DNA of 64,000 nucleotides. Origin: Calliopsis andreniformis (taxonomy: Eukaryota; Arthropoda; Insecta; Hymenoptera; Andrenidae). The DNA lies in NCBI RefSeq assembly GCF_051401765.1, contig NW_027480449.1, positions 4,216,001-4,280,000 of the forward strand. The letters are read 5' to 3'. The notes under the pieces were generated by a model, which did no database searches, was not told where the DNA came from, and saw only the letters and a list, made by a program, of their open reading frames with translations. A program made the position numbers and the translations under genes. Of the stretch, positions 11,354 to 25,272 are shown piece by piece (position 1 is the stretch's first letter; every line of letters begins with the position of its first letter).

Positions 11354-12108
11354 GTGATGAGAATTGATGTTTGTGGATAGAGATTTGAAGATTGCAGATT
11401 GGGTATTGAGTATTGAAAACTGTGAATTGAGGATATTCTATTGGGGATTGAGGATTGACAACTGATTGTTGAGGACTGAGGGCTGAAGATTGAGGATTCA
11501 GGATTGAGGATTCAGAATTGTGGTTTGAGGACTGAGGATTGAAGATTGGAGATTGAGTATTGAGGGTTGAGGATTGAGGATTGAGGATTGAGGATTGAGG
11601 ATTGAGGATGAGGGCTGAGGGTTGAAGGTTGAGGTTTGAGGACTCAGGACTGAGGATTGAGGATTGAGAATTGAGGATTGAGGATTGAGGATTGAAGATT
11701 GAGGATAGGGTATTGAGGATTGAAGAATGAGGATGGAGGATGGGCGATTGAGGATTGAGGATTGAAGATTGAGTATTCAGGATTGGAGATTGACGATTGA
11801 GGATTGAGGATTGAGGATCGAGGATTGAGGATTGAGGACTGAAGATTGAGTATTGAGGATAGAAGATTGAGGATTGAGGATTGAGGATTGAGGATTGAGG
11901 ATTGAGAATTGAAGATTGAGTATTGGGGACTGAGTGTTGAGGGTTGAGTGATGAGGATTGATGTTTGTGGATAGAGATTTGAAGATTGCAGATTGAGTAT
12001 TGAGTATTGGAACCTGTGATTTGCGGATATTCTATTGAGGATTGAGGATTGACAACTGATTGTTGAGGACTGAGGGCTGAAGATTGAGGATTCAGGATTG
12101 AGGATTCA
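11354..12108 (+). repeat. A-C cassette dyad 1
   Basis: A occupies 11,354-11,514 and C 11,948-12,108, with starts 594 bp apart. A is marked by GATTTGA at heptamer 5, AGATTGG at 7, AAACTGT at 10 and CTATTGG at 13. C is marked by GGATTGA at 2, GTATTGG at 9, AACCTGT at 10 and GATTTGC at 11. The spacer holds a GGATGA hexamer, the AAGAATGAGGATGGAGG stretch and a GTATTCA. Confidence 0.9.
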
Positions 12109-14003
12109 GAATCGAGGCTTGAGGACTGAGGATTGAGGATTGAGGATTGAGGATTGAGGATTGACGATTGAGGATTGAAGATTCAGTATCGAGGATTGAA
12201 GATTGAGGGTGGAGGATTGAGGATTGAGGACTGAGGATTGAGGATTGAGGATTGAGTACTGAAGATTGAGTACTGATTGCTGAGGATTGAGGATTGAGGA
12301 TTGAGGACTGAGGATTGAGGATTGAGGATTGAAGATTGAATATTGATGATTGAAGATTGAGGATTGAGGATTGAGTGTTGTGGATTGAGGAAGATGACTG
12401 AGGGCTGAGTATTGATGTTTGAGGTCTGAGGATTGAGGATTGAGGATTGAGAATTGAGGATTGAGGATTGAGGATTGAAGATTGAGGATTGGGTATTGAG
12501 GATTGAAGAATGAGCATTGAGGATTGAGGATTGAGGATTGAGGATTGAAGATTGAGTATTGAGGATTGAGGTTTGAGAATTGAAGATTGAGTATTGAGGA
12601 TTGAAGATTGAGGATTGAGGATTGAGGATTGAGGATTGAGGATTGAGGATTGAGGATTGAGGATTGAGGATTGAGGATTGAAGATTGAATATTGATGATT
12701 GAAGGTTGAGGATTGAGGATTGAGGGTTGTGGATTCAGGACGAGGACTGAGGGTTGAGTATTGATGTTTGAGGTCTGAGGATTGAGGATAGAGGATTGAG
12801 AAATGAGGATTGAGGATTGAGGATTGAAGATAGAGGATTGGGTATTGAGGATTGAAGAATGAGGACTGAGGATTGAGGATTGAGGATTGAGGATTGAAGA
12901 TTGAGTATTGAGGATTGAAGAATGAGGATTGAGTATTGAGGATTGAGGATTGAGGATTGAGGATTGAGGATTAAGGATTGAGGGTTGAGGGATGAAGATT
13001 GAGTATTGAGGATTGAAGATTGAGGATTGAGGATTGAGGATTGAGGATTGAGGATTGAGGATTGAGGATTGAGGATTGAGGATTGAGGATTGAGGACTGA
13101 GGATTGAGGATTGAAGATTGAGTATTGAGGATTGAAGATTGAGGATTGAGGATTGAGGATTGAGGATTGAGGATTGAGAATTGAGGATTGAGGATTGAGG
13201 ATTGAAGATTGAGGATTGAGGATTGAGGATTAAAGGTTGAGCATTGAGGATTGAAGATTGAGGATTGATGATTGAGGATTGAGGATTGAGGATTGAGGAT
13301 TGAGGATTGAGGATTGAGTATTGAAGATTGAGGATTGATGATTGAGGATGGAGGATTGAGGATTGCGGATTGAGTATTGGGGATTGAGGATTGAGTATTG
13401 AGGATTGAAGATTGAGGATTGAGGATTGAGGATTGAGGATTGAGGATTGAAGATTGAGGATTGAGGATTGAGGATTGAGGATTGAGGATTTAGGATTGAG
13501 GATTGAGGATTGAGGATTGAGGATTTAGGATTGAGCATTGAGGATTGAGGATTGAGGATTGAAGATTGAGTATTGAGGATTGAAGGTTGAGGATTGAGGA
13601 TTGAGGATTGAGGATTGAGGATTGAGGATTGAGGATTGAGGATTGAGGATTGAGGATTGAGGATTGAGGATTGAGGATTGAAGATTGAGTATTGAGGATT
13701 GAAGATTGAGGATTGAGGATTGAGGATTGAGGATTGAGGATTGAGGATTGAGGATTGAAGATTGAAGATTGAGGATTGAGGATTAAAGGTTGAGCATTGA
13801 GGATTGAAGATTGAGGATTGATGATTGAGGATTGAGGATTGAGTATTGGGGATTGAGGATTGAAGATTGAGGATTTGTTGTTGAGGATTGAAGAATGAGG
13901 ATTGAGGATTGAGGATTGAGGATTGAGGATTGAAGATTGAGTATTGAGGATTAAAGATTGAGGATTGAGGATTGGGGATTGAGGATTGAGGATTGAGGAT
14001 TGA

Positions 14004-14059
14004 CAACTAATTGTTGAGAACTGAGGGCTGAAGATTGAGTATTCAGGATTGAGGATTCA
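14004..14059 (+). repeat. First E element of unit 1
   Basis: Lies 2,056 bp after the start of C, the same distance as in unit 2. Its position 4,104 bp from the E at 9,900 ties it to the preceding partial unit. Confidence 0.88.
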
Positions 14060-15842
14060 GAATTGAGGTTTGAGGACTGAGGATTGAGGATTGAGGATTG
14101 AAGATTGAATATTGATGATCGAAGATTGAGGATTGAGGATTGAGGGTTGTGTATTGAGGACGAGGACTGAGGGTTGAGTATTGATGTCTGAGGTCTGAGG
14201 ATTGAGGATTGAGGATTGAGGATTGAAGATTGAGTATTGAGGATCGAAGATTGAGGATCGAGGATTGAGGATTGAGGATTGAGGATTGAGGATTGAGGAT
14301 TGAAGATTGAGTATTGATGATTGAATATTGAGGATTGAGGATTGATGACTGAGTATTGAGGATTGAAGATTGAGGATTCAGGATTGAGGATTGAGGATTG
14401 AGGATTGAGGGTTGTGGATTGGGGACCAGGACTGAGTGTTGAATATTGATGTTTGAGGTCTGAGGATTGAGGATTGAGGATTGAGAATAGATGATTGAGG
14501 ATTGAGTATTGAGGATTGAGGATTGAGGATTGAGGATTGAGGATTAAGGATTGAGGGTTGAGGGATGAAGATTGAGTTTTGAGGATTGAAGATTGAGGAT
14601 TGAGGATTGAGGATTGAGGATTGAGGATTGAGGATTGAGGATTGAGGATTGAGGATTGAGGATTGAGGACTGAGGATTGAGGATTGAAGGTTGAGTATTG
14701 AGGATTGAAGATTGAGGACTGAGGATTGAGGATTGAGGATTGAGGATTGAGAATTGAGGATTGAGGATTGAGGATTGAAGATTGAGGATTGAGGATTGAG
14801 GATTAAAGGTTGAGCATTGAGGATTGAAGATTGAGGATTGATGATTGAGGATTGAGGATTGAGGATTGAGGATTGAGGATTGAGGATTGAGTATTGAAGA
14901 TTGAGGATTGATGATTGAGGATGGAGGATTGAGGATTGCGGATTGAGTATTGGGGATTGAGGATTGAGTATTGAGGATTGAAGATTGAGGATTGAGGATT
15001 GAGGATTGAGGATTGAGGATTGAGGATTGAGGATTGAGGATTGAGGATTGATGATTGAGGATTGAGGATTGAGGATTGAAGATTGAGTATTGACGATTGA
15101 AGATTGAGGATTGAGGATTGAGGATTGAGGATTGAAGATTGAGGATTGGGTATTGAGGATTGAAGAATGAGGACTGAGGATTGAGGATTGAGGATTGAGG
15201 ATTGAAGATTGAGTATTGAGGATTGAAGATTGAGGATTGAGGATTGGGGATTGAGGATTGAGGATTGAGGATTTAGGATTGAGGATTGAGGATTGAGGAT
15301 TGAGGATTGAAGATTGAGTATTGAGGATTGAAGGTTGAGGATTGAGGATTGAGGATTGAGGATTGAGGATTGAGGATTGAGGATTGAGGATTGAGGATTG
15401 AGGATTGAGGATTGAGGATTGAGGATTGAAGATTGAGTATTGAGGATTGAAGATTGAGGATTGAGGATTGATGATTGAGGATTGAGGATTGAGGATTGAG
15501 GATTGAAGATTGAAGATTGAGGATTGAGGATTAAATGTTGAGCATTGAGGATTGAAGATTGAGGATTGATGATTGAGGATTGAGGATTGAGGATTGAGGA
15601 TTGAGGATTGAGGATTGAGGATTGAGTATTGAAGATTGAGGATTGATGATTGAGGATGGAGGATTGAGGATTGAGGATTGAGTATTGGGGATTGAGGATT
15701 GAAGATTGAGGATTTGTTGTTGAGGATTGAAGAATGAGGATTGAGGATTGAGGATTGAGGATTGAGGATTGAAGATTGAGTATTGAGGATTAAAGATTGA
15801 GGATTGAGGATTGGGGATTGAGGATTGAGGATTGAGGATTGA

Positions 15843-15898
15843 CAACTAATTGTTGAGAACTGAGGGCTGAAGATTGAGTATTCAGGATTGAGGATTCA
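15843..15898 (+). repeat. Second E element of unit 1
   Basis: 1,839 bp after the first E and 426 bp before B. The 426-bp E-to-B distance is identical in all five units that have both. Confidence 0.88.
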
Positions 15899-16268
15899 GA
15901 ATTGAGGTTTGAGGACTGAGGATTGAGGATTGAGGATTGAAGATTGAATATTGATGATCGAAGATTGAGGATTGAGGATTGAGGGTTGTGTATTGAGGAC
16001 GAGGACTGAGGGTTGAGTATTGATGTCTGAGGTCTGAGGATTGAGGATTGAGGATTGAGGATTGAAGATTGAGTATTGAGGATCGAAGATTGAGGATCGA
16101 GGATTGAGGATTGAGGATTGAGGATTGAGGATTGAGGATTGAAGATTGAGTATTGATGATTGAATATTGAGGATTGAGGATTGATGACTGAGTATTGAGG
16201 ATTGAAGATTGAGGATTGAGGATTGACGATTGAAGATTGAGGATTGGGGACTGAGAGTTGATGGTTGA

Positions 16269-16429
16269 GTGATGAGAATTGATGTTTGTGGATAGAGATA
16301 TGAAGATTGCAGATTGAGTATTGCGTATGGAAAACTCTGGACTGAGGATACTCTAGTGATGATTGAGGATTGACAACTGATTGTTGAGGACTGAGGGCTG
16401 AAGATTGAGGATTCAGGATTGAGGATTCA
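16269..16429 (+). repeat. B cassette of unit 1, branch 2
   Basis: Branch 2 of B has GGACTGA at heptamer 11, GGATACT at 12 and TGATTGA at 14. The copies at 25,273, 36,130 and 44,083 share all three. It is preceded by GAGAGTTGATGGTTGA and followed by GGACTGT-GGTTTGA. Confidence 0.9.
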
Positions 16430-18078
16430 GGACTGTGGTTTGAGGACTGTGGATTGATGATTGAGGATTGGGGATTGAGAATTGAGGATCGAGGATTGAA
16501 GATTGAAGATTGGGTATTGAGGATTGAACGTTGAGGATTGAGGATTGAGGATTGAGGATTGAGGCCTGAGGATTGAGAATGGAGAACTGAGAATGAGGAC
16601 TGAGGGCTGAGGGTTGAGGTTTGAGGAATGAGGATTGGGGGTTGAGGATTGAGGATTGAGGATTGAGGATTGAGGATTGAGTACTGAAGATTGAGTATTG
16701 ATGACTGAGGATTGAGGATTGAGGATTGTGGATTGAGGGTTGAGGATTGAGGATTGAAGATTGAGTATTGAGGATTGAAGATTGAGGATTGAGTATTGAG
16801 GATCGAGGATTGAGCATGAGGGCTGAGGGTTGAGGATTGAGGTTTGAGGATTGAGGACTGAGGATTGAGGATTGATGATTGAGTATTGAGGATTGAAGAT
16901 TGAGGATTGAGGATTGAGGATTGAGGATTGAGGATAGAGGATTGAGGATTGAGGATTGAGGATTGAGGATTGAGGATTGAAGATTGAATATTGATGATTG
17001 AAGGTTGAGGATTGAGGATTGAGGGTTGTGGATTCAGGACGAGGACTGAGGGTTGAGTATTGATGTTTGAGGTCTGAGGATTGAGGATAGAGGATTGAGA
17101 AATGAGGATTGAGGATTGAGGATTGAAGATAGAGGATTGGGTATTGAGGATTGAAGAATGAGGACTGAGGATTGAGGATTGAGGATTGAGGATTGAAGAT
17201 TGAGTATTGAGGATTGAAGAATGAGGATTGAGTATTGAGGATTGAGGATTGAGGATTGAGGATTGAGGATTAAGGATTGAGGGTTGAGGGATGAAGATTG
17301 AGTATTGAGGATTGAAGGTTGAGGATTGAGGATTGAGGATTGAGGATTGAGGATTGAGGATTGAGGATTGAGGATTGAGGATTGAGGATTGAGGACTGAG
17401 GATTGAGGATTGAAGATTGAGTATTGAGGATTGAAGATTGAGGATTGAGGATTGAGGATTGAGGATTGAGGATTGAGAATTGAGGATTGAGGATTGAGGA
17501 TTGAAGATTGAGGATTGAGGATTGAGGATTAAAGGTTGAGCATTGAGGATTGAAGATTGAGGATTGATGATTGAGGATTGAGGATTGAGGATTGAGGATT
17601 GAGGATTGAGGATTGAGTATTGAAGATTGAGGATTGATGATTGAGGATGGAGGATTGAGGATTGCGGATTGAGTATTGGGGATTGAGGATTGAGTATTGA
17701 GGATTGAAGATTGAGGATTGAGGATTGAGGATTGAGGATTGAGGATTGAAGATTGAGGATTGAGGATTGAGGATTGAGGATTGAGGATTTAGGATTGAGG
17801 ATTGAGGATTGAGGATTGAGGATTTAGGATTGAGGATTGAGGATTGAGGATTGAGGATTGAAGATTGAGTATTGAGGATTGAAGGTTGAGGATTGAGGAT
17901 TGAGGATTGAGGATTGAGGATTGAGGATTGAGGATTGAGGATTGAGGATTGAGGATTGTGGATTGAAGAATGAGGATTGAGGATTGAGGATTGAGGATTG
18001 AGGATTGAAGATTGAGTATTGAGGATTAAAGATTGAGGATTGAGGATTGGGGATTGAGGATTGAGGATTGAGGATTGA

Positions 18079-18134
18079 CAACTAATTGTTGAGAACTGAG
18101 GGCTGAAGATTGAGTATTCAGGATTGAGGATTCA
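18079..18134 (+). repeat. First E element of the A/C-less unit
   Basis: Starts about 120 bp after the deletion junction at 17,958. Its counterpart after the same junction is at 33,858. Confidence 0.87.
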
Positions 18135-19931
18135 GAATTGAGGTTTGAGGACTGAGGATTGAGGATTGAGGATTGAAGATTGAATATTGATGATCGAAGA
18201 TTGAGGATTGAGGATTGAGGGTTGTGTATTGAGGACGAGGACTGAGGGTTGAGTATTGATGTCTGAGGTCTGAGGATTGAGGATTGAGGATTGAGGATTG
18301 AAGATTGAGTATTGAGGATCGAAGATTGAGGATCGAGGATTGAGGATTGAGGATTGAGGATTGAGGATTGAGGATTGAAGATTGAGTATTGATGATTGAA
18401 TATTGAGGATTGAGGATTGATGACTGAGTATTGAGGATTGAAGATTGAGGATTCAGGATTGAGGATTGAGGATTGAGGATTGAGGGTTGTGGATTGGGGA
18501 CCAGGACTGAGTGTTGAATATTGATGTTTGAGGTCTGAGGATTGAGGATTGAGGATTGAGAATAGATGATTGAGGATTGAGTATTGAGGATTGAGGATTG
18601 AGGATTGAGGATTGAGGATTAAGGATTGAGGGTTGAGGGATGAAGATTGAGTTTTGAGGATTGAAGATTGAGGATTGAGGATTGAGGATTGAGGATTGAG
18701 GATTGAGGATTGAGGATTGAGGATTGAGGATTGAGGATTGAGGACTGAGGATTGAGGATTGAAGATTGAGTATTGAGGATTGAAGATTGAGGATTGAGGA
18801 TTGAGGATTGAGGATTGAGGATTGAGAATTGAGGATTGAGGATTGAGGATTGAAGATTGAGGATTGAGGATTGAGGATTAAAGGTTGAGCATTGAGGATT
18901 GAAGATTGAGGATTGATGATTGAGGATTGAGGATTGAGGATTGAGGATTGAGGATTGAGGATTGAGTATTGAAGATTGAGGGTTGATGATTGAGGATGGA
19001 GGATTGAGGATTGCGGATTGAGTATTGGGGATTGAGGATTGAGTATTGAGGATTGAAGATTGAGGATTGAGGATTGAGGATTGAGGATTGAGGATTGAGG
19101 ATTGAGGATTGAGGATTGAGGATTGAGGATTGATGATTGAGGATTGAGGATTGAGGATTGAAGATTGAGTATTGACGATTGAAGATTGAGGATTGAGGAT
19201 TGAGGATTGAGGATTGAAGATTGAGGATTGGGTATTGAGGATTGAAGAATGAGGACTGAGGATTGAGGATTGAGGATTGAGGATTGAAGATTGAGTATTG
19301 AGGATTGAAGATTGAGGATTGAGGATTGGGGATTGAGGATTGAGGATTGAGGATTTAGGATTGAGGATTGAGGATTGAGGATTGAGGATTGAGGATTGAA
19401 GATTGAGTATTGAGGATTGAAGGTTGAGGATTGAGGATTGAGGATTGAGGATTGAGGATTGAGGATTGAGGATTGAGGATTGAGGATTGAGGATTGAGGA
19501 TTGAGGATTGAGGATTGAAGATTGAGTATTGAGGATTGAAGATTGAGGATTGAGGATTGATGATTGAGGATTGAGGATTGAGGATTGAGGATTGAAGATT
19601 GAAGATTGAGGATTGAGGATTAAATGTTGAGCATTGAGGATTGAAGATTGAGGATTGATGATTGAGGATTGAGGATTGAGGATTGAGGATTGAGGATTGA
19701 GGATTGAGGATTGAGTATTGAAGATTGAGGATTGATGATTGAGGATGGAGGATTGAGGATTGAGGATTGAGTATTGGGGATTGAGGATTGAAGATTGAGG
19801 ATTTGTTGTTGAGGATTGAAGAATGAGGATTGAGGATTGAGGATTGAGGATTGAGGATTGAAGATTGAGTATTGAGGATTAAAGATTGAGGATTGAGGAT
19901 TGGGGATTGAGGATTGAGGATTGAGGATTGA

Positions 19932-19987
19932 CAACTAATTGTTGAGAACTGAGGGCTGAAGATTGAGTATTCAGGATTGAGGATTCA
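19932..19987 (+). repeat. Second E element of the A/C-less unit
   Basis: 1,853 bp after the first E, two heptamers longer than the 1,839 of units 1-3. Followed at 426 bp by the chimeric cassette. Confidence 0.87.
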
Positions 19988-20357
19988 GAATTGAGGTTTG
20001 AGGACTGAGGATTGAGGATTGAGGATTGAAGATTGAATATTGATGATCGAAGATTGAGGATTGAGGATTGAGGGTTGTGTATTGAGGACGAGGACTGAGG
20101 GTTGAGTATTGATGTCTGAGGTCTGAGGATTGAGGATTGAGGATTGAGGATTGAAGATTGAGTATTGAGGATCGAAGATTGAGGATCGAGGATTGAGGAT
20201 TGAGGATTGAGGATTGAGGATTGAGGATTGAAGATTGAGTATTGATGATTGAATATTGAGGATTGAGGATTGATGACTGAGTATTGAGGATTGAAGATTG
20301 AGGATTGAGGATTGACGATTGAAGATTGAGGATTGGGGACTGAGAGTTGATGGTTGA

Positions 20358-20518
20358 GTGATGAGAATTGATGTTTGTGGATAGAGATATGAAGATTGCA
20401 GATTGAGTATTGAGTATTGAAAACTGTGAATTGAGGATATTCTATTGGGGATTGAGGATTGACAACTGATTGTTGAGGACTGAGGGCTGAAGATTGAGGA
20501 TTCAGGATTGAGGATTCA
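20358..20518 (+). repeat. Chimeric B/A cassette at a crossover point
   Basis: Heptamers 1-7 are B-type: GATATGA at 5 and AGATTGA at 7, with the B lead-in GAGAGTTGATGG before it. From heptamer 8 on it is A-type: GTATTGA, GTATTGA, AAACTGT and, at 13, CTATTGG. Left of the switch the sequence follows 16.2 kb at offset 4,089; right of it, 11.4 kb at offset 9,004. The diagnostic bases confine the switch to 20,407-20,412. The cassette length of 161 bp is unchanged, so the exchange was in register. Confidence 0.92.
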
Positions 20519-20951
20519 GAATTGTGGTTTGAGGACTGAGGATTGAAGATTGGAGATTGAGTATTGAGGGTTGAGGATTGAGGATTGAGGATTGAGGATT
20601 GAGGATTGAGGATGAGGGCTGAGGGTTGAAGGTTGAGGTTTGAGGACTCAGGACTGAGGATTGAGGATTGAGAATTGAGGATTGAGGATTGAGGATTGAA
20701 GATTGAGGATAGGGTATTGAGGATTGAAGAATGAGGATGGAGGATGGGCGATTGAGGATTGAGGATTGAAGATTGAGTATTCAGGATTGGAGATTGACGA
20801 TTGAGGATTGAGGATTGAGGATCGAGGATTGAGGATTGAGGACTGAAGATTGAGTATTGAGGATAGAAGATTGAGGATTGAGGATTGAGGATTGAGGATT
20901 GAGGATTGAGAATTGAAGATTGAGTATTGGGGACTGAGTGTTGAGGGTTGA

Positions 20952-21112
20952 GTGATGAGGATTGATGTTTGTGGATAGAGATTTGAAGATTGCAGATTGA
21001 GTATTGAGTATTGGAACCTGTGATTTGCGGATATTCTATTGAGGATTGAGGATTGACAACTGATTGTTGAGGACTGAGGGCTGAAGATTGAGGATTCAGG
21101 ATTGAGGATTCA
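20952..21112 (+). repeat. C cassette of unit 2
   Basis: 594 bp after the start of the chimeric cassette, with AACCTGT and GATTTGC at heptamers 10-11. Followed by GAATCGA-GGCTTGA, the tail typical of C. Confidence 0.89.
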
Positions 21113-23007
21113 GAATCGAGGCTTGAGGACTGAGGATTGAGGATTGAGGATTGAGGATTGAGGATTGACGATTGAGGATTGAAGATTCAGTATCGAGGAT
21201 TGAAGATTGAGGGTGGAGGATTGAGGATTGAGGACTGAGGATTGAGGATTGAGGATTGAGTACTGAAGATTGAGTACTGATTGCTGAGGATTGAGGATTG
21301 AGGATTGAGGACTGAGGATTGAGGATTGAGGATTGAAGATTGAATATTGATGATTGAAGATTGAGGATTGAGGATTGAGTGTTGTGGATTGAGGAAGATG
21401 ACTGAGGGCTGAGTATTGATGTTTGAGGTCTGAGGATTGAGGATTGAGGATTGAGAATTGAGGATTGAGGATTGAGGATTGAAGATTGAGGATTGGGTAT
21501 TGAGGATTGAAGAATGAGCATTGAGGATTGAGGATTGAGGATTGAGGATTGAAGATTGAGTATTGAGGATTGAGGTTTGAGAATTGAAGATTGAGTATTG
21601 AGGATTGAAGATTGAGGATTGAGGATTGAGGATTGAGGATTGAGGATTGAGGATTGAGGATTGAGGATTGAGGATTGAGGATTGAAGATTGAATATTGAT
21701 GATTGAAGGTTGAGGATTGAGGATTGAGGGTTGTGGATTCAGGACGAGGACTGAGGGTTGAGTATTGATGTTTGAGGTCTGAGGATTGAGGATAGAGGAT
21801 TGAGAAATGAGGATTGAGGATTGAGGATTGAAGATAGAGGATTGGGTATTGAGGATTGAAGAATGAGGACTGAGGATTGAGGATTGAGGATTGAGGATTG
21901 AAGATTGAGTATTGAGGATTGAAGAATGAGGATTGAGTATTGAGGATTGAGGATTGAGGATTGAGGATTGAGGATTAAGGATTGAGGGTTGAGGGATGAA
22001 GATTGAGTATTGAGGATTGAAGATTGAGGATTGAGGATTGAGGATTGAGGATTGAGGATTGAGGATTGAGGATTGAGGATTGAGGATTGAGGATTGAGGA
22101 CTGAGGATTGAGGATTGAAGATTGAGTATTGAGGATTGAAGATTGAGGATTGAGGATTGAGGATTGAGGATTGAGGATTGAGAATTGAGGATTGAGGATT
22201 GAGGATTGAAGATTGAGGATTGAGGATTGAGGATTAAAGGTTGAGCATTGAGGATTGAAGATTGAGGATTGATGATTGAGGATTGAGGATTGAGGATTGA
22301 GGATTGAGGATTGAGGATTGAGTATTGAAGATTGAGGATTGATGATTGAGGATGGAGGATTGAGGATTGCGGATTGAGTATTGGGGATTGAGGATTGAGT
22401 ATTGAGGATTGAAGATTGAGGATTGAGGATTGAGGATTGAGGATTGAGGATTGAAGATTGAGGATTGAGGATTGAGGATTGAGGATTGAGGATTTAGGAT
22501 TGAGGATTGAGGATTGAGGATTGAGGATTTAGGATTGAGGATTGAGGATTGAGGATTGAGGATTGAAGATTGAGTATTGAGGATTGAAGGTTGAGGATTG
22601 AGGATTGAGGATTGAGGATTGAGGATTGAGGATTGAGGATTGAGGATTGAGGATTGAGGATTGAGGATTGAGGATTGAGGATTGAAGATTGAGTATTGAG
22701 GATTGAAGATTGAGGATTGAGGATTGAGGATTGAGGATTGAGGATTGAGGATTGAGGATTGAAGATTGAAGATTGAGGATTGAGGATTAAAGGTTGAGCA
22801 TTGAGGATTGAAGATTGAGGATTGATGATTGAGGATTGAGGATTGAGTATTGGGGATTGAGGATTGAAGATTGAGGATTTGTTGTTGAGGATTGAAGAAT
22901 GAGGATTGAGGATTGAGGATTGAGGATTGAGGATTGAAGATTGAGTATTGAGGATTAAAGATTGAGGATTGAGGATTGGGGATTGAGGATTGAGGATTGA
23001 GGATTGA

Positions 23008-23063
23008 CAACTAATTGTTGAGAACTGAGGGCTGAAGATTGAGTATTCAGGATTGAGGATTCA
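23008..23063 (+). repeat. First E element of unit 2
   Basis: 2,056 bp after the start of C; copied at 41,818. Confidence 0.88.
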
Positions 23064-24846
23064 GAATTGAGGTTTGAGGACTGAGGATTGAGGATTGAGG
23101 ATTGAAGATTGAATATTGATGATCGAAGATTGAGGATTGAGGATTGAGGGTTGTGTATTGAGGACGAGGACTGAGGGTTGAGTATTGATGTCTGAGGTCT
23201 GAGGATTGAGGATTGAGGATTGAGGATTGAAGATTGAGTATTGAGGATCGAAGATTGAGGATCGAGGATTGAGGATTGAGGATTGAGGATTGAGGATTGA
23301 GGATTGAAGATTGAGTATTGATGATTGAATATTGAGGATTGAGGATTGATGACTGAGTATTGAGGATTGAAGATTGAGGATTCAGGATTGAGGATTGAGG
23401 ATTGAGGATTGAGGGTTGTGGATTGGGGACCAGGACTGAGTGTTGAATATTGATGTTTGAGGTCTGAGGATTGAGGATTGAGGATTGAGAATAGATGATT
23501 GAGGATTGAGTATTGAGGATTGAGGATTGAGGATTGAGGATTGAGGATTAAGGATTGAGGGTTGAGGGATGAAGATTGAGTTTTGAGGATTGAAGATTGA
23601 GGATTGAGGATTGAGGATTGAGGATTGAGGATTGAGGATTGAGGATTGAGGATTGAGGATTGAGGATTGAGGACTGAGGATTGAGGATTGAAGGTTGAGT
23701 ATTGAGGATTGAAGATTGAGGATTGAGGATTGAGGATTGAGGATTGAGGATTGAGAATTGAGGATTGAGGATTGAGGATTGAAGATTGAGGATTGAGGAT
23801 TGAGGATTAAAGGTTGAGCATTGAGGATTGAAGATTGAGGATTGATGATTGAGGATTGAGGATTGAGGATTGAGGATTGAGGATTGAGGATTGAGTATTG
23901 AAGATTGAGGATTGATGATTGAGGATGGAGGATTGAGGATTGCGGATTGAGTATTGGGGATTGAGGATTGAGTATTGAGGATTGAAGATTGAGGATTGAG
24001 GATTGAGGATTGAGGATTGAGGATTGAGGATTGAGGATTGAGGATTGAGGATTGATGATTGAGGATTGAGGATTGAGGATTGAAGATTGAGTATTGACGA
24101 TTGAAGATTGAGGATTGAGGATTGAGGATTGAGGATTGAAGATTGAGGATTGGGTATTGAGGATTGAAGAATGAGGACTGAGGATTGAGGATTGAGGATT
24201 GAGGATTGAAGATTGAGTATTGAGGATTGAAGATTGAGGATTGAGGATTGGGGATTGAGGATTGAGGATTGAGGATTTAGGATTGAGGATTGAGGATTGA
24301 GGATTGAGGATTGAAGATTGAGTATTGAGGATTGAAGGTTGAGGATTGAGGATTGAGGATTGAGGATTGAGGATTGAGGATTGAGGATTGAGGATTGAGG
24401 ATTGAGGATTGAGGATTGAGGATTGAGGATTGAAGATTGAGTATTGAGGATTGAAGATTGAGGATTGAGGATTGATGATTGAGGATTGAGGATTGAGGAT
24501 TGAGGATTGAAGATTGAAGATTGAGGATTGAGGATTAAATGTTGAGCATTGAGGATTGAAGATTGAGGATTGATGATTGAGGATTGAGGATTGAGGATTG
24601 AGGATTGAGGATTGAGGATTGAGGATTGAGTATTGAAGATTGAGGATTGATGACTGAGGATGGAGGATTGAGGATTGAGGATTGAGTATTGGGGATTGAG
24701 GATTGAAGATTGAGGATTTGTTGTTGAGGATTGAAGAATGAGGATTGAGGATTGAGGATTGAGGATTGAGGATTGAAGATTGAGTATTGAGGATTAAAGA
24801 TTGAGGATTGAGGATTGGGGATTGAGGATTGAGGATTGAGGATTGA

Positions 24847-24902
24847 CAACTAATTGTTGAGAACTGAGGGCTGAAGATTGAGTATTCAGGATTGAGGATT
24901 CA
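24847..24902 (+). repeat. Second E element of unit 2
   Basis: 1,839 bp after the first E; copied at 43,657. Confidence 0.88.
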
Positions 24903-25272
24903 GAATTGAGGTTTGAGGACTGAGGATTGAGGATTGAGGATTGAAGATTGAATATTGATGATCGAAGATTGAGGATTGAGGATTGAGGGTTGTGTATTGA
25001 GGACGAGGACTGAGGGTTGAGTATTGATGTCTGAGGTCTGAGGATTGAGGATTGAGGATTGAGGATTGAAGATTGAGTATTGAGGATCGAAGATTGAGGA
25101 TCGAGGATTGAGGATTGAGGATTGAGGATTGAGGATTGAGGATTGAAGATTGAGTATTGATGATTGAATATTGAGGATTGAGGATTGATGACTGAGTATT
25201 GAGGATTGAAGATTGAGGATTGAGGATTGACGATTGAAGATTGAGGATTGCGGACTGAGAGTTGATGGTTGA

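Larger units (their letters stand above)
11411..16934 (+). repeat. Higher-order unit 1 (about 5.5 kb)
   Basis: Order of elements: C at 11,948, E at 14,004, E at 15,843, B at 16,269. It repeats at 20,415-25,938 with a constant offset of 9,004 through every mark checked, including the boundaries of all four elements, so copies 1 and 2 differ mainly by base changes. An example is GAATGGAGAA near 16,570 against GAATTGAGAA in copy 2. The match ends near 16,934, where GGATAGA replaces GGATTGA. Unit 3 (39,381-44,550) and the deleted unit at 32,026 have the same order. Confidence 0.9.
16935..20406 (+). repeat. Unit lacking A and C, with 224-bp deletion
   Basis: Corresponds to about 12.63-16.33 kb: offset 4,299 at 13,231, then 4,075 at 13,951 and 4,089 at 15,843. 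The first drop, 224 bp or 32 heptamers, is an in-register deletion joining near 17,958. It removes the GGATTTGTTGTTGAGG mark found near 13,871. The same segment recurs at 32.71-36.18 kb (offset 15,779, then 15,772) with the same deletion, so the deletion predates that duplication. The junction heptamer is GGATTGT here and GGATTGA near 33,740. Confidence 0.85.

Noticed and set aside
11471..11490. A hairpin or operator from CAACTGATTGTTG within cassettes
   Set aside because: The arms are only four bases around a five-base centre, and similar partial symmetry is expected in low-complexity DNA.
12092..12517. A 141-codon frame conserved in sequence near 12.1, 21.1, 32.2 and 52.5 kb
   Set aside because: Conservation follows from duplication of the DNA block that contains it, since non-frame positions are equally conserved. 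Its ends are set by CTATTG or GGATTCA variants.
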